Of a stretch of DNA of 64,000 nucleotides, positions 31,410 through 41,081 are shown in pieces (positions within the stretch are counted from its first letter, which is position 1; every line of letters starts with the position of its first letter). This stretch comes from Oceanobacillus timonensis (GTDB lineage Bacteria > Bacillota > Bacilli > Bacillales > Amphibacillaceae): assembly GCF_900166635.1 (NCBI RefSeq), contig NZ_LT800497.1, positions 534,303-598,302 on the forward strand, given 5' to 3'. The notes below the pieces were generated by a model. It was not told where the DNA came from, did no database searches, and saw nothing but the letters and a program-made list of their open reading frames with translations. The position numbers were made by a program, and so were the translations under genes.

Positions 31410-32744
31410 ATGGGGAATAAAACCAATATAGGAGATGATTATTCATTAACCAGAGTACCAATCGAAGCAAGGAAGTCTCTTTGGAGTATCACGATCATCA
31501 GGGTAGGGGCTTTAGCAACCATTTCTCAATTTATTTTGGGTGCTTCGTTGGGTTATGGAATGACTTTTTGGCAGGCTTTTTGGGCAACCATGTTCGGAAG
31601 TGTTATCTTGCAGGTGGTCAGCTTTCTTTTAGGGTATGCAGGGGCGAAGGAAGGTCTTTCTACCAGTTTACTTTCACGGTGGACAGGCTTTGGGAGGTAT
31701 GGATCCAGTATTATTGGGGGCGTGATTGCCATCTCCTGTATCGGCTGGTTTGGTGTTCAAAATTCTGTATTTGCGGATGGTCTGGTTCAGGCAACGGGAG
31801 GCAGACTTCCACATGCAGTTGCTGCTACGATTACAGGACTCGGCGTTACGGTACTCGTCATCTTCGGATTTAAATTGCTGAGTATTACTGCGACAATCAC
31901 TGTACCACTATTCTTACTGGCAATGGCTGTTGGTGTTTATTATGTGTTTAGTGAGTATTCCATTAGCGGATTATTTTCTGCTGTTCCAGCTGGTGATCCA
32001 TTGACAATGGGAGCAGCTGCCACGATGGTTGCAGGAGGATTTATCATCGGTGCAGTAATCACACCAGATTTTACCCGCTTTGCGAAAAGTGGTAAAGATG
32101 TATTTTGGATGGCGACCATTGGTGTCCTTATTGGGGAACTGGGTATTAATATGATTGCCGTATTGATGGCTCTGGCTGCCAGAACAAATGATGTTGTGAG
32201 CATTATGGTACAAGCTTCCGGCTGGCTTGGAGCAGGTGCTGTTGTTCTGTCTACCGTTAAAATTAATAATCTGAATCTTTATTCTTCTTCACTCGGTTTT
32301 ACAAATATTTTTGATTCGATATTTAAAATCAAGCTCAACCGTGGAAAAGTGACATTAATAATTGGGGTTATCGGAACGGTGCTATCTGTTCTCGGGATGC
32401 TGGATTACTTTGTTGATTTTCTGGTGTTTCTGGGGGTGCTTGTTCCGCCAATTGCAGGGATTATGGTGGTGGAATATTTTATCTTAAAAACACATCGCAG
32501 AAGCCTGGATGAAACCAGAGCAAAAGGAACGCTTCCAACCAATGTGGAAAAAATGCATCCAGTCACACTCGTTGCCTGGGCAGCAGGATTTGCTGCAGGT
32601 TATGTGATTACAATTGGCATTCCTTCCATTAACTCGCTGTTGGTTAGCGGGATCGTCTATTATGTTGGGTCCCAGATCTTTCGAAAGAATAAAAAATCAG
32701 ACAATGGAACCGTATATGTTAAAGAAATGGAGGCTAATAAATGA
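31410..32744 (+). CDS. NCS1 family permease (cytosine/hydantoin type)
   Basis: A 444-residue membrane transporter with about 12 helices, of the nucleobase:cation symporter-1 family (CodB, and the hydantoin carrier Mhp1). ATG 31410 is chosen because GAGGGAGG lies 8 bases upstream; the frame is open from 31341. Overlap ATGA with the DUF917 gene links it to hydantoin-type ring metabolism, so the substrate is more likely a hydantoin or related cyclic ureide than cytosine. Confidence 0.88.
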   Translation: MGNKTNIGDDYSLTRVPIEARKSLWSITIIRVGALATISQFILGASLGYGMTFWQAFWATMFGSVILQVVSFLLGYAGAKEGLSTSLLSRWTGFGRYGSSIIGGVIAISCIGWFGVQNSVFADGLVQATGGRLPHAVAATITGLGVTVLVIFGFKLLSITATITVPLFLLAMAVGVYYVFSEYSISGLFSAVPAGDPLTMGAAATMVAGGFIIGAVITPDFTRFAKSGKDVFWMATIGVLIGELGINMIAVLMALAARTNDVVSIMVQASGWLGAGAVVLSTVKINNLNLYSSSLGFTNIFDSIFKIKLNRGKVTLIIGVIGTVLSVLGMLDYFVDFLVFLGVLVPPIAGIMVVEYFILKTHRRSLDETRAKGTLPTNVEKMHPVTLVAWAAGFAAGYVITIGIPSINSLLVSGIVYYVGSQIFRKNKKSDNGTVYVKEMEANK

Positions 32745-33835
32745 GAATCATAGATAAACAAGAAATTGAAGACATCGCTGTTGGTGCAGCATTGCTTGGA
32801 ACAGGCGGCGGTGGCGATCCATATATCGGAAAATTGATGGCGTTGCAAGCCATTGAAGAAAATGGGCCGGTAACCTTATTGGATATAGATGAAGTTCCAG
32901 AGGATGCTTTGGTCGTTCCTTCTTCCATGATGGGGGCGCCAACAGTTATGCTGGAGAAAGTGCCTAGCGGTGAAGAAGCTATTGAAGTTTTTGGGAAGCT
33001 GGAAGAGTTTCTCGGTGAAGAAATCTATGCAACATTTCCGATTGAAGCGGGCGGAGTAAATTCGATGTTACCTTTTGCATTAGCCGCCAGACGAGGGCTG
33101 CCGGTTATTGATGCGGACGGGATGGGAAGAGCTTTCCCTGAATTGCAAATGGTAACTTTCTATTTAGACGGTATTTCAGCAACACCGGCAGTAATCGGTG
33201 ATGAAAAAGGAAATACGGCGCTTTTATCAACGATTGACAATGTCTGGACGGAACGGATTGCCCGGGCATCTGCCATCCAGATGGGCGGTTCTGTCATGAA
33301 TGCCATGTATTCCATGACCGGGAAAAATTTAAAAGACAGTGGCATCTCCGGTATTTTGAAGTTGGAAGAAGAAATTGGGAAAACCATTCGCCTTAGTAAA
33401 GCGAACAACGTTAACGCGATTCAGGAAGTATTAAAAACAGTTGGCGGATTTGAATTATTCCATGGAAAAGTAACGGACATTAATCGTAAAACAGAAACTG
33501 GATTTGCGAGAGGGACAGCATCTTTTGAAGGAATTGATACGTATAAAGGGGAGACCCTTCAGCTTCGTTTTCAGAATGAACATCTGCTGGCACAAGCGGG
33601 ACAACGTCTGCTTTGTGTGACGCCGGATTTAATTGCCGTACTCGATGCGGAAACAGGGCTGCCGATTACGACAGAAGGTATCCGTTATGGTTCCAGATGT
33701 GTGGTAATCGGTATCCCATGTCATGAAAAATGGAGAACGGAAAAAGGGATTGCAGCAGTTGGACCCAAATATTTCGGTTATGACGTGGAGTATACACCAG
33801 TGGAAGAATTAGTTCGTAAAGGAGAGGCTGAGTAA
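32741..33835 (+). CDS. DUF917 (S-methyl-thiohydantoin desulfurase-like) protein
   Basis: A 364-residue cytoplasmic protein of family DUF917. Characteristic segments are AALLGTGGGGDPY (16-28), the GAPTVMLEK region and PIEAGGVNSMLP. Family members lie next to hydantoinase/oxoprolinase genes and are named for a thiohydantoin desulfurase activity; the role here is inferred. It overlaps the permease by four bases and the next gene by one base. Confidence 0.88.
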   Translation: MRIIDKQEIEDIAVGAALLGTGGGGDPYIGKLMALQAIEENGPVTLLDIDEVPEDALVVPSSMMGAPTVMLEKVPSGEEAIEVFGKLEEFLGEEIYATFPIEAGGVNSMLPFALAARRGLPVIDADGMGRAFPELQMVTFYLDGISATPAVIGDEKGNTALLSTIDNVWTERIARASAIQMGGSVMNAMYSMTGKNLKDSGISGILKLEEEIGKTIRLSKANNVNAIQEVLKTVGGFELFHGKVTDINRKTETGFARGTASFEGIDTYKGETLQLRFQNEHLLAQAGQRLLCVTPDLIAVLDAETGLPITTEGIRYGSRCVVIGIPCHEKWRTEKGIAAVGPKYFGYDVEYTPVEELVRKGEAE

Positions 33836-35400
33836 TGAGTACGTATCGTATTGGAATTGACGTTGGCGGAACACATACGGATGCTGTTTTGCTCAATCAA
33901 GATAATCAAGTCATTTCGGAAACAAAATCATCAACGACAGAGGACGTTGCGACAGGGATTTATACAGCTATGCATGAAGTCATTGCAATGGCGAATGTTT
34001 CCCCGCAGGATATCCGTTATGCCATGCTTGGGACAACCCATTGTACAAATGCGATTGTGGAAAGAAAAGGATTAAATAAAATGGCAGCCGTACGTATTGG
34101 TGCTCCTGCGACATTAGCCGTAAAACCATTAGTCGGCGTACCAGACGATCTCCGGGAAACACTCGGAAAACACGTCTATCTTGTGCGTGGCGGGCATGAA
34201 TTTGATGGCAGAGAAATTGTGGATTTGGATGAAGATCATTTGTATAAGATTGCTAATGAAGTAAAAGGAGCGGTCGATTCGATTGCGATTACGTCTGTTT
34301 TCTCTCCAGTTTCATCACATCATGAAGAGAGAGCAAAAGAAATTTTCCAAGAGGTATTAGGAGAAGATATTGCGATTTCTTTGTCTGCTGAAATCGGTTC
34401 TGTAGGCTTGTTGGAGAGAGAAAACGCAACAATTCTGAATGCATCAGTCATCCGCGTGGCGAAAACAGCAGCAGATGGATTTATTCAGGCTTTAAAAAAT
34501 GAAAAAGTGGACGCAAACGTATTTTTTGGACAAAATGATGGGACGTTAATGTCGGTCGATTATGCTGTTCGCTATCCAATATTTACCGTTGCTTGCGGTC
34601 CGACAAATTCATTACGCGGTGCTTCGTATTTAGGCGGCTTGTCCAATGCGATTGTGGTGGATGTGGGCGGTACCACATCAGACGTTGGCGTATTAATCAA
34701 TTCTTTCCCGCGGGAATCTTCTTTAGAGGTAGAGATTGGCGGAGCGAGAACGAATTTTCGGATGCCTGATTTAACTTCCATTGGACTTGGCGGGGGAACG
34801 ATTATCCGTGTAAAAGAAAACGGAGCATTTACGATCGGACCAGACAGTGTTGGTTATCTCTTGTCTGAGAAAGCCCTGATTTTTGGTGGAGATACGCTAA
34901 CCACAACAGACGTAGCTGTAGCTCTAGGCAAAGTGGATCTTGGTGATGCTTCAAAAGTTGCTCATTTGGATAAAGCTTTGTTGCATCAAATTTATGAGAA
35001 AATGGTAGAACTTGTAGAAGAAGCAATTGATAAAATGAAAACATCAGCAGATCCCATCCCCGTGATTCTTGTTGGCGGAGGAAGCATCCTGCTGCCAACG
35101 GAATTAAAAGGTGCTGAAACGGTGATTCGTCCAAAACACTCTGGTGTTGCCAATGCGATTGGCTCTGCCATTTCACAAGTAAGCGGTCAGGTGGAACGTA
35201 TTTATATACTGGATGAAGTAGGAAGAGAAAATGCGCTGGAATCCGCGAAAACAGAAGCAAAATCAGCAGCTGTTCATGCAGGTGCGGATACAAACAGCCT
35301 CGTGATTGTAGATATAGAAGATGTTCCATTAGCTTATTTGCCGGGAAACGCCACACGAGTAAGAGTAAAAGCCGCAGGAGAATTGAATCGAAACATATAA
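33835..35400 (+). CDS. Hydantoinase/oxoprolinase family protein (HyuA-like, short form)
   Basis: A 521-residue protein with the ASKHA-type N-terminal domain (GIDVGGTHTDAVL, residues 8-20), a phosphate loop around VVDVGGTTSDVGVL and a C-terminal region GGGSILLP. Members hydrolyse cyclic amides in an ATP-dependent way. It is shorter than full hydantoinase A (about 700 residues) and no HyuB gene is present, which is usual for the DUF917-linked form. The start codon shares its first base with the stop of the preceding gene. Confidence 0.88.
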   Translation: MSTYRIGIDVGGTHTDAVLLNQDNQVISETKSSTTEDVATGIYTAMHEVIAMANVSPQDIRYAMLGTTHCTNAIVERKGLNKMAAVRIGAPATLAVKPLVGVPDDLRETLGKHVYLVRGGHEFDGREIVDLDEDHLYKIANEVKGAVDSIAITSVFSPVSSHHEERAKEIFQEVLGEDIAISLSAEIGSVGLLERENATILNASVIRVAKTAADGFIQALKNEKVDANVFFGQNDGTLMSVDYAVRYPIFTVACGPTNSLRGASYLGGLSNAIVVDVGGTTSDVGVLINSFPRESSLEVEIGGARTNFRMPDLTSIGLGGGTIIRVKENGAFTIGPDSVGYLLSEKALIFGGDTLTTTDVAVALGKVDLGDASKVAHLDKALLHQIYEKMVELVEEAIDKMKTSADPIPVILVGGGSILLPTELKGAETVIRPKHSGVANAIGSAISQVSGQVERIYILDEVGRENALESAKTEAKSAAVHAGADTNSLVIVDIEDVPLAYLPGNATRVRVKAAGELNRNI

Positions 35401-35409
35401 TATAAATAA

Positions 35410-35456
35410 AAAACAAAGACAAAACTGGAATTCGATGCCGGTTTTGTCTTTGTTTT
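35410..35456 (+). terminator. Terminator of the hydantoin-type module
   Basis: A 19-bp stem with one G-U pair (35410-35428 with 35438-35456) ends in TTTGTTTT. Confidence 0.9.
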
Positions 35457-35572
35457 GTGAAAATGAAATTTGTACATACATAAAGCATCCTGAAATAAAA
35501 TTTAATATAGAACCAATTTTGTCATATTCTCTGATTAAAAAAATCAAAAAAAACTTATTTTCATACAGTTAA

Positions 35573-35602
35573 TTACCGTGTTTTGTGGTAAAATGATATA
35601 CT
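35573..35602 (+). promoter_or_regulatory. Possible mbl promoter
   Basis: TTACCG (35573-35578) and TATACT (35597-35602) are spaced by 18 bases, with the start codon 57 bases downstream. Confidence 0.4.
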
Positions 35603-35658
35603 AGTAGCATTTTGTCTTAGGACGGTGCAAGATAGTAACGCTAGGAGGATTTAGATTC

Positions 35659-36660
35659 ATGTTTTCCAGAGATATTGGGATTGATCTTGGTACCGCAAAT
35701 GTATTGATACACGTAAAAGGAAAAGGGATCGTTTTAAATGAGCCATCTGTTGTCGCGATGGATAAGAATACAAACCGCGTACTCGAGGTGGGAGAAGAAG
35801 CCCGTCGTATGGTTGGACGTACACCGGGAAATATAGAAGCGATGCGCCCATTGAAAGACGGTGTAATCGCTGATTTTGATGTAACGGAAGCAATGTTAAG
35901 ATATTTTATAAATAAAATTAACGTAAAAGGTGTATTATCGAAGCCCAGAATGTTAATTTGCTGCCCGACGAATATTACGAAAGTCGAGCAAAAAGCAATT
36001 AAAGAAGCAGCGGAAAAATCTGGCGGAAAACGCGTATACTTAGAAGAAGAGCCTAAAGTAGCTGCAGTTGGTGCCGGAATGGATATTTATCAGCCAAGTG
36101 GAAACATGGTCGTTGATATTGGTGGTGGTACAACGGACGTGGCTGTATTGTCCATGGGCGGTATTGTTACTTCCCAATCCATTAAAATGGCCGGAGATAA
36201 GTTTGATTGGGATATTCTTCAATATATTAAAAAACAATATAAACTGCTTATTGGTGAACGGACAGCAGAAGATATAAAAATCAATGTAGCAACCGTATTT
36301 CCGGACTCACGCCATGAATCCATGGATATCCGAGGTCGTGACATGGTATCCGGACTGCCAAGAACAATAACGATTGAATCTGAAGAAATACAGAAGGCGT
36401 TAGTGGAATCCGTGGAACTTATCGTTCAAGCGGCCAAACAAGTTCTGGAGCAAACTCCACCGGAACTATCAGCAGATATCATTGACAGAGGAGTTATTCT
36501 GACTGGTGGCGGCGCACTGTTGCATGGCGTAGATAAATTGTTAGCGGAAGAGCTGAAGGTTCCTATTTTTATCGCAGAGGACCCAATGGATTGTGTCGCA
36601 AAAGGAACAGGGATTATGCTTGAGAACATTGATAAAATTGAAAAAAGAAGCGTGAATTGA
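35659..36660 (+). CDS. mbl: MreB-like rod-shape protein Mbl
   Basis: A 333-residue bacterial actin that moves with the elongation machinery. Phosphate-1 motif DIGIDLGTANV, connect region and phosphate-2 motif VVDIGGGTTDVAVLS, and adenosine motif TGGGALLHG are visible. Length and position next to spoIIID and flhO match B. subtilis Mbl rather than MreB or MreBH. AGGAGG lies before ATG 35659. Confidence 0.96.
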   Translation: MFSRDIGIDLGTANVLIHVKGKGIVLNEPSVVAMDKNTNRVLEVGEEARRMVGRTPGNIEAMRPLKDGVIADFDVTEAMLRYFINKINVKGVLSKPRMLICCPTNITKVEQKAIKEAAEKSGGKRVYLEEEPKVAAVGAGMDIYQPSGNMVVDIGGGTTDVAVLSMGGIVTSQSIKMAGDKFDWDILQYIKKQYKLLIGERTAEDIKINVATVFPDSRHESMDIRGRDMVSGLPRTITIESEEIQKALVESVELIVQAAKQVLEQTPPELSADIIDRGVILTGGGALLHGVDKLLAEELKVPIFIAEDPMDCVAKGTGIMLENIDKIEKRSVN

Positions 36661-36744
36661 TAGAAGGAGCTGGCGGAGTGCGTTTCTTATCCTCATACTG
36701 CTAGCTCTAATTTCAATCGGTTCAGTGACGGAGGAGGGAGCTTT

Positions 36745-37554
36745 GTGTTAAGAGGTTTATATGGAGCAGCGAGCGGAATGATGACGCAGCAGCGGCAGCA
36801 GGAGGCATTGTCTAATAATATTGCCAACGCTAATACGCCGGGCTACAAAGCCGATCAGACAGCAATTCGGGCTTTTCCGGAATTATTGATTCAGCAAAGC
36901 GGCGGTCAGAACACCATTCCCACAACACAAGGAGGATTCAATCCTTCTGATTCGCGCCCATTAGGCGGAATGAATACAGGCGTATATGTGCAAGAAACGA
37001 TACCCCGCTTTTCCCAGGGAGATATCACGGAATCGGGATTGCCAACAGATGTTGCGATTCAGCAAAGAGAGGTTCCTGACGAAAATGGTGCCATTTTTTT
37101 CGCCGTTCAGAACGGTGATGGAGATGTCCGCTATACACGAAATGGGAATTTCACAATTGATGCAGACGGTTACCTTGTGACCAGTCAAGGAAATTATGTT
37201 TTGGATGAGAACGGCGAAAATATTCAGACGAACGGAACCGTTGATACAATAACCCCGGAAGGCGTCATTCCGACAGCGGACGGAGATACTGCACTCGGTA
37301 TGCAATATGTAGCGGACGTAAACACATTAACGAAGGAAGGCAATGACCTTTTCGATGGTGATGCAGAAGCGGTACCTGCAGAAGCAGCATTTGCATTGCA
37401 ACAGGGCGCATTAGAACAATCCAATGTAAACACGGAACAGACAATGGCGGATATGATGGATGCGTATCGCTTATTTGAGAGTAATCAACGTGTTTTGCGG
37501 GTATATGATGAAAGTCTGGGTAAGGCTGTTACAGAAGTTGGCCGATTAACGTAA
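36745..37554 (+). CDS. flhO: Flagellar hook-basal body protein FlhO
   Basis: A 269-residue rod protein of the FlgG/FlgF family. N-terminal motif QEALSNNIANANTPGYKAD and C-terminal motif EQSNVNTEQTMADMMDAYRLFESNQRVL form the coiled-coil ends that assemble the rod. A GTG start follows GGAGGGAG. It is paired with flhP 13 bases later, as in B. subtilis. Confidence 0.92.
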   Translation: MLRGLYGAASGMMTQQRQQEALSNNIANANTPGYKADQTAIRAFPELLIQQSGGQNTIPTTQGGFNPSDSRPLGGMNTGVYVQETIPRFSQGDITESGLPTDVAIQQREVPDENGAIFFAVQNGDGDVRYTRNGNFTIDADGYLVTSQGNYVLDENGENIQTNGTVDTITPEGVIPTADGDTALGMQYVADVNTLTKEGNDLFDGDAEAVPAEAAFALQQGALEQSNVNTEQTMADMMDAYRLFESNQRVLRVYDESLGKAVTEVGRLT

Positions 37555-37567
37555 GGAGGAATGGAAG

Positions 37568-38386
37568 ATGTCACGCATGATGAATCAAGCAGCAGTAACC
37601 ATGAACCAGATTCAGAACAAATTGGATGTTATCGGGAATAATATTTCCAATAACAATACAACAGGATATAAAAGCAGACAAACGGAATTTTCCTCCTTGT
37701 TGAGCCAGCAAATTGATAATTTAAACGCGCCGGAAAACGCAGAAGGCAGGTTGACCCCTGACGGTATACGTGTAGGAAGCGGCGCAGGACTAGGTGCCAT
37801 TCAGTTAAACCAGCTGCAGGGAAGTGCGATGGAAACAGATCGTGCTTTGGATGCTGCATTAACAGAAGCGAACACATTCTTTCAAGTAAACCGGATAGAG
37901 AACGGTCAGGAAGAAACAGTCTATACCAGAGACGGTTCCTTTTTCCTTTCCCCTGTTGAAGGAGACATGGTGGCCTTGACAACTGCAGATGGTCACCCTA
38001 TTATCGGTAATGACGGTCCCATTGAAATTCAAGACGGATTTGATGACATCGAATTAGATGACCAGGGGCAATTACTCGTAACTAGAGGCGGCGAGCAGGA
38101 AGCAGAAGCAGAACTGGCTATTGCGGAAGCGGTACGGCCCAGCGCTTTGGAAGCAGAAGGAGACAACTTCTTCACAGTCACTGAAGAAGCAGATATAGAT
38201 GAAATCATGCAAGCATATGAGGGAGAAGACGCTGTGATAAACCCGCAGGCATTGGAACAATCCAATGTGGACTTATCGCAGGCGATGACTGATATGACTG
38301 CAGCCCAACGGCTTTATCAATTGAATTCACGCTCTATCACCATGGGCGATCAAATGTCTGGGTTAGTAAACACGATTCGTTCTTAA
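37568..38386 (+). CDS. flhP: Flagellar hook-basal body protein FlhP
   Basis: A 272-residue second rod/hook-family protein: IGNNISNNNTTGYKSRQTEF near the N terminus and ALEQSNVDLSQAMTDMTAAQRLYQLNSR at the C terminus. The middle is acidic (QEAEAELAIAEAVRPSALEAE). AAGGAGG precedes ATG 37568. The two genes are away from the main flagellar operon, as is usual in Bacillus. Confidence 0.92.
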   Translation: MSRMMNQAAVTMNQIQNKLDVIGNNISNNNTTGYKSRQTEFSSLLSQQIDNLNAPENAEGRLTPDGIRVGSGAGLGAIQLNQLQGSAMETDRALDAALTEANTFFQVNRIENGQEETVYTRDGSFFLSPVEGDMVALTTADGHPIIGNDGPIEIQDGFDDIELDDQGQLLVTRGGEQEAEAELAIAEAVRPSALEAEGDNFFTVTEEADIDEIMQAYEGEDAVINPQALEQSNVDLSQAMTDMTAAQRLYQLNSRSITMGDQMSGLVNTIRS

Positions 38387-38495
38387 GCTTTACGGACAGC
38401 CGATGTTTCATAAGCTATATACCGCGTTCGTGATCAAGAAGCAGGCTTGATTCTTATGAACCTTTTTGGACAGCCATTTGTAAGGAGTTACAGAA

Positions 38496-38828
38496 ATGAC
38501 TAAAAATCCATCTTCACAGCATACCTCACCCAAAGCTGGACAAGAGTCAGCTGCAGCCAGTGAGGAACAAGCAGTACAACAGGAAATTTCCAGAAAGACA
38601 GAAAAGAAAGAAAAACAACAGCGTAAATGGGAAGCGAAACGCAACAGACCAAGGTTGCGTATTTTTCCAATCTGGTTACGGATTATCGTTATTTTGATAT
38701 TTGCCGCAGCTGCTTTCGTTATTGGATTAATGATTGGCTTTGCGGTACTTGGTGATGGTTCTCCGCTGGATGTTTTACGCTTAGAGACGTGGCAGCATAT
38801 TATTGATATCGTGAATAAAACAGACTAA
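38496..38828 (+). CDS. EpuA family small membrane protein (annotated as RNA polymerase beta-associated)
   Basis: A 110-residue protein with a charged, probably disordered N terminus (1-58, rich in Lys, Glu and Gln), one membrane helix (about 61-86) and a short tail GDGSPLDVLRLETWQHIIDIV. This is the EpuA family, often labelled DNA-directed RNA polymerase subunit beta in Firmicutes although its function is unproven. It lies between flhP and fabZ as in relatives. AAGGAG precedes ATG 38496. Confidence 0.8.
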   Translation: MTKNPSSQHTSPKAGQESAAASEEQAVQQEISRKTEKKEKQQRKWEAKRNRPRLRIFPIWLRIIVILIFAAAAFVIGLMIGFAVLGDGSPLDVLRLETWQHIIDIVNKTD

Positions 38829-38908
38829 AACATATTCGATGATGGACGGGTATGTTTTCCTGTTTTTCCAGTATCAATTTATACATACATAAAGGAGTTG
38901 AGAAAAGG

Positions 38909-39328
38909 ATGGATATTCAACAAATTAAAGAAGTTCTTCCACACCGTTATCCGTTTTTATTAGTAGATCAAGTAAAAGAAATAGATGAAGGCAAAAAAGT
39001 CACAGCCATCAAAAATGTCACTGCGAACGAACCTTTTTTCCCGGGTCATTTCCCGGACTATCCGGTCATGCCAGGCGTTCTCATTTTAGAAGCCCTTGCT
39101 CAAACTGGAGCTATTGCTGTTTTAGGCATTGAAGAAAACAAAGGCAAAATCGGCCTGTTGGCAGGCGTAGACAAATGCCGCTTCAAACAACAAGTAAAAC
39201 CGGGAGATCAGCTGGAACTGACCGTTGAAATTATCCGGATGAAAGGACCAATCGGCAAAGGAAAAGGCACGGCAACGGTTAATGGGAAAGTAGCTTGTGA
39301 AGCAGAAATCACCTTTGCGATAAAATAA
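38909..39328 (+). CDS. fabZ: 3-hydroxyacyl-ACP dehydratase FabZ
   Basis: A 139-residue hot-dog fold enzyme of type II fatty acid synthesis. The catalytic pair is H47 in [21 protein letters not shown]'s first half and E61 in LEALAQ. ATG 38909 is chosen over the open frame from 38852 because it gives the normal N terminus [27 protein letters not shown] is 11 bases upstream, a little far. Confidence 0.96.
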   Translation: MDIQQIKEVLPHRYPFLLVDQVKEIDEGKKVTAIKNVTANEPFFPGHFPDYPVMPGVLILEALAQTGAIAVLGIEENKGKIGLLAGVDKCRFKQQVKPGDQLELTVEIIRMKGPIGKGKGTATVNGKVACEAEITFAIK

Positions 39329-39519
39329 AACTTCAATCTGTTGAAGAAGGTCTGACACATAACACGTTTCAGCAGGGCAGGTAATCTCGGTTTCAGCGAG
39401 AAGGCCATGAAATATGTAATAAATTTCCTGAATGAATAGAATGAAAAAATGTATGATTCCTCTTTTCCAGGATAACCTAATTTCGAGCAATAGGTTATTT
39501 TAGAAGGGAGGAATTTTTT

Positions 39520-39765
39520 ATGAAAAAGGTACTTTTAAAAGTTGGTGCTTCTGCATTAGCTCTGACATTAATGGCTGGGTGTGGGACCTCGAATGATAAT
39601 GATGAGCCTGCAGATGAAAACCCGTCCATGGATCAGGAAGAAAGACAAGATGACATGAACGAAGAAAACAATGATCAAAATGACCAGAATGACCAGAATG
39701 ATCCGATGGATGACGATAACCTTAATGAGCCGGATGAAGATTTGCCACGTGACGATAAGAACTAA
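39520..39765 (+). CDS. Small acidic lipoprotein of unknown function
   Basis: An 81-residue protein: signal peptide with lipobox LMAGC, then a mature part of about 60 residues made mostly of Asp, Glu and Asn, including a short DQN repeat. AGAAGGGAGG precedes ATG 39520. I do not recognise a family beyond small lipoproteins of halotolerant bacilli. Confidence 0.8.
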   Translation: MKKVLLKVGASALALTLMAGCGTSNDNDEPADENPSMDQEERQDDMNEENNDQNDQNDQNDPMDDDNLNEPDEDLPRDDKN

Positions 39766-39780
39766 TCAAACGCCAATGAG

Positions 39781-39829
39781 AAAGAAGAAGGCAATGTACC
39801 CCATATCGGCCATTCCCTTCTTCTTTTTT
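39781..39829. terminator. Bidirectional terminator between the lipoprotein and opuAA
   Basis: AAAGAAGAAGG (39781-39791) pairs with CCTTCTTCTTT (39816-39826), with T-rich DNA on both strands, between convergent genes. Confidence 0.8.
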
Positions 39830-39872
39830 ATTGACTTATAAGAAAAATCATACTGACATAAGGAAATGTTGC

Positions 39873-41081
39873 TTAGTATACATATTCTTCGCTTTCAGTT
39901 ACATCATCGGAAGTAAGTCCGGATAGTACATGAACACGCAGAATATAACCGACCAGCTTCTGTTCTTCGTTCACAACAGCTAACGGGAAGCTGGATTCCA
40001 ATGCTTTTGGAATTAAATCATTAATATATTCTTCCTCTTGAACAATTGTAATATCTTCCCGTAATACATCGTTCAGGGATTGATGATCTTTAATCCCCTG
40101 CATCGCATCATCAATCGTAACAATCCCCTGCAACCGTCTGGAACGGTCAACGACAAACACACTGGAGATACCATTCTCCCGCATTTCCTTCACTGCGACA
40201 TTCAAGCCATCTTTATTCGATACAAGCGCATTTGGCTTGGTCATAATATGGCTTGCCTGGAACACTTTCGAACGATCAATATCTTTAATGAAATCAGAAA
40301 TATAATCATTGGCTGGATCTGCAATTATTTCTTCAGGTGTTCCAACCTGTTCCACATGCCCGTCCTTCATCACGGCGACGCGGTCACCAATCCGGAAGGC
40401 TTCATTTACATCATGGGTAATAAAGATAATGGTCTTTTGCAGTCGTTCTTGGATATCTAATAACTCAAGCTGCATTTCCCGGCGAATCAATGGGTCAAGT
40501 GCACTAAAAGGCTCATCCATTAATAGAATGTCCGGGTCATTGGTAAGTGCGCGTGCTAAACCGACACGCTGCTGCATGCCGCCGGATAATTCATCCGGGT
40601 ATTTATTTTCATAACCTTTTAAACCAACCGTTTCAATATTTTGCATAGCCATATCTTGACGCTTTTCTTTTGGCACATTACGAACTTCCAGACCGTACTC
40701 TACATTTGCTAAAATAGATCGGTGGCTGAACAGGCCGAAATGTTGAAAGACCATAGCGATTTTTTCTTGACGGATTCTCTTCAAATCTTCCCGGCTGCTT
40801 TTCGTAATATCTTCCCCATCGATGATAATCGAGCCGTCTGTCGGTTTGTTTAGCAGATTGAAGCAGCGGATTAAGGTGGATTTACCACTTCCCGAAAGCC
40901 CCATGATGACAAAAACCTCGCCCTTATGGATATCAAAAGTGGCATCATAGACACCGACTGTATGATTGGTTTTCTTTAAAATTTCATCTTTAGACAGTCC
41001 CTTTTTAATCAAAGGAATAGCAGATTTTGGCTTGGAACCAAATATTTTAGATACATTTTTCACTTGAATTTGTACAGTCAT
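39873..41081 (-). CDS. opuAA: Glycine betaine ABC importer ATPase (OpuAA/ProV type)
   Basis: A 402-residue ATPase. Walker A GLSGSGKST, signature LSGGMQQR, Walker B ILLMDEPFSALDP, followed by two CBS domains (about 275-395) that in OpuA sense ionic strength. It drives uptake of compatible solutes under osmotic stress. It overlaps opuAB by one base (TAATG type). It is last in a minus-strand operon with the order binding protein, permease, ATPase. Confidence 0.93.
   Translation of the reverse strand: MTVQIQVKNVSKIFGSKPKSAIPLIKKGLSKDEILKKTNHTVGVYDATFDIHKGEVFVIMGLSGSGKSTLIRCFNLLNKPTDGSIIIDGEDITKSSREDLKRIRQEKIAMVFQHFGLFSHRSILANVEYGLEVRNVPKEKRQDMAMQNIETVGLKGYENKYPDELSGGMQQRVGLARALTNDPDILLMDEPFSALDPLIRREMQLELLDIQERLQKTIIFITHDVNEAFRIGDRVAVMKDGHVEQVGTPEEIIADPANDYISDFIKDIDRSKVFQASHIMTKPNALVSNKDGLNVAVKEMRENGISSVFVVDRSRRLQGIVTIDDAMQGIKDHQSLNDVLREDITIVQEEEYINDLIPKALESSFPLAVVNEEQKLVGYILRVHVLSGLTSDDVTESEEYVY

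Noticed and set aside
34829..35488. 219-codon minus-strand frame opposite the HyuA-like gene
   Set aside because: Leucine-rich shadow of the sense codons, crosses the terminator, no ribosome binding site.
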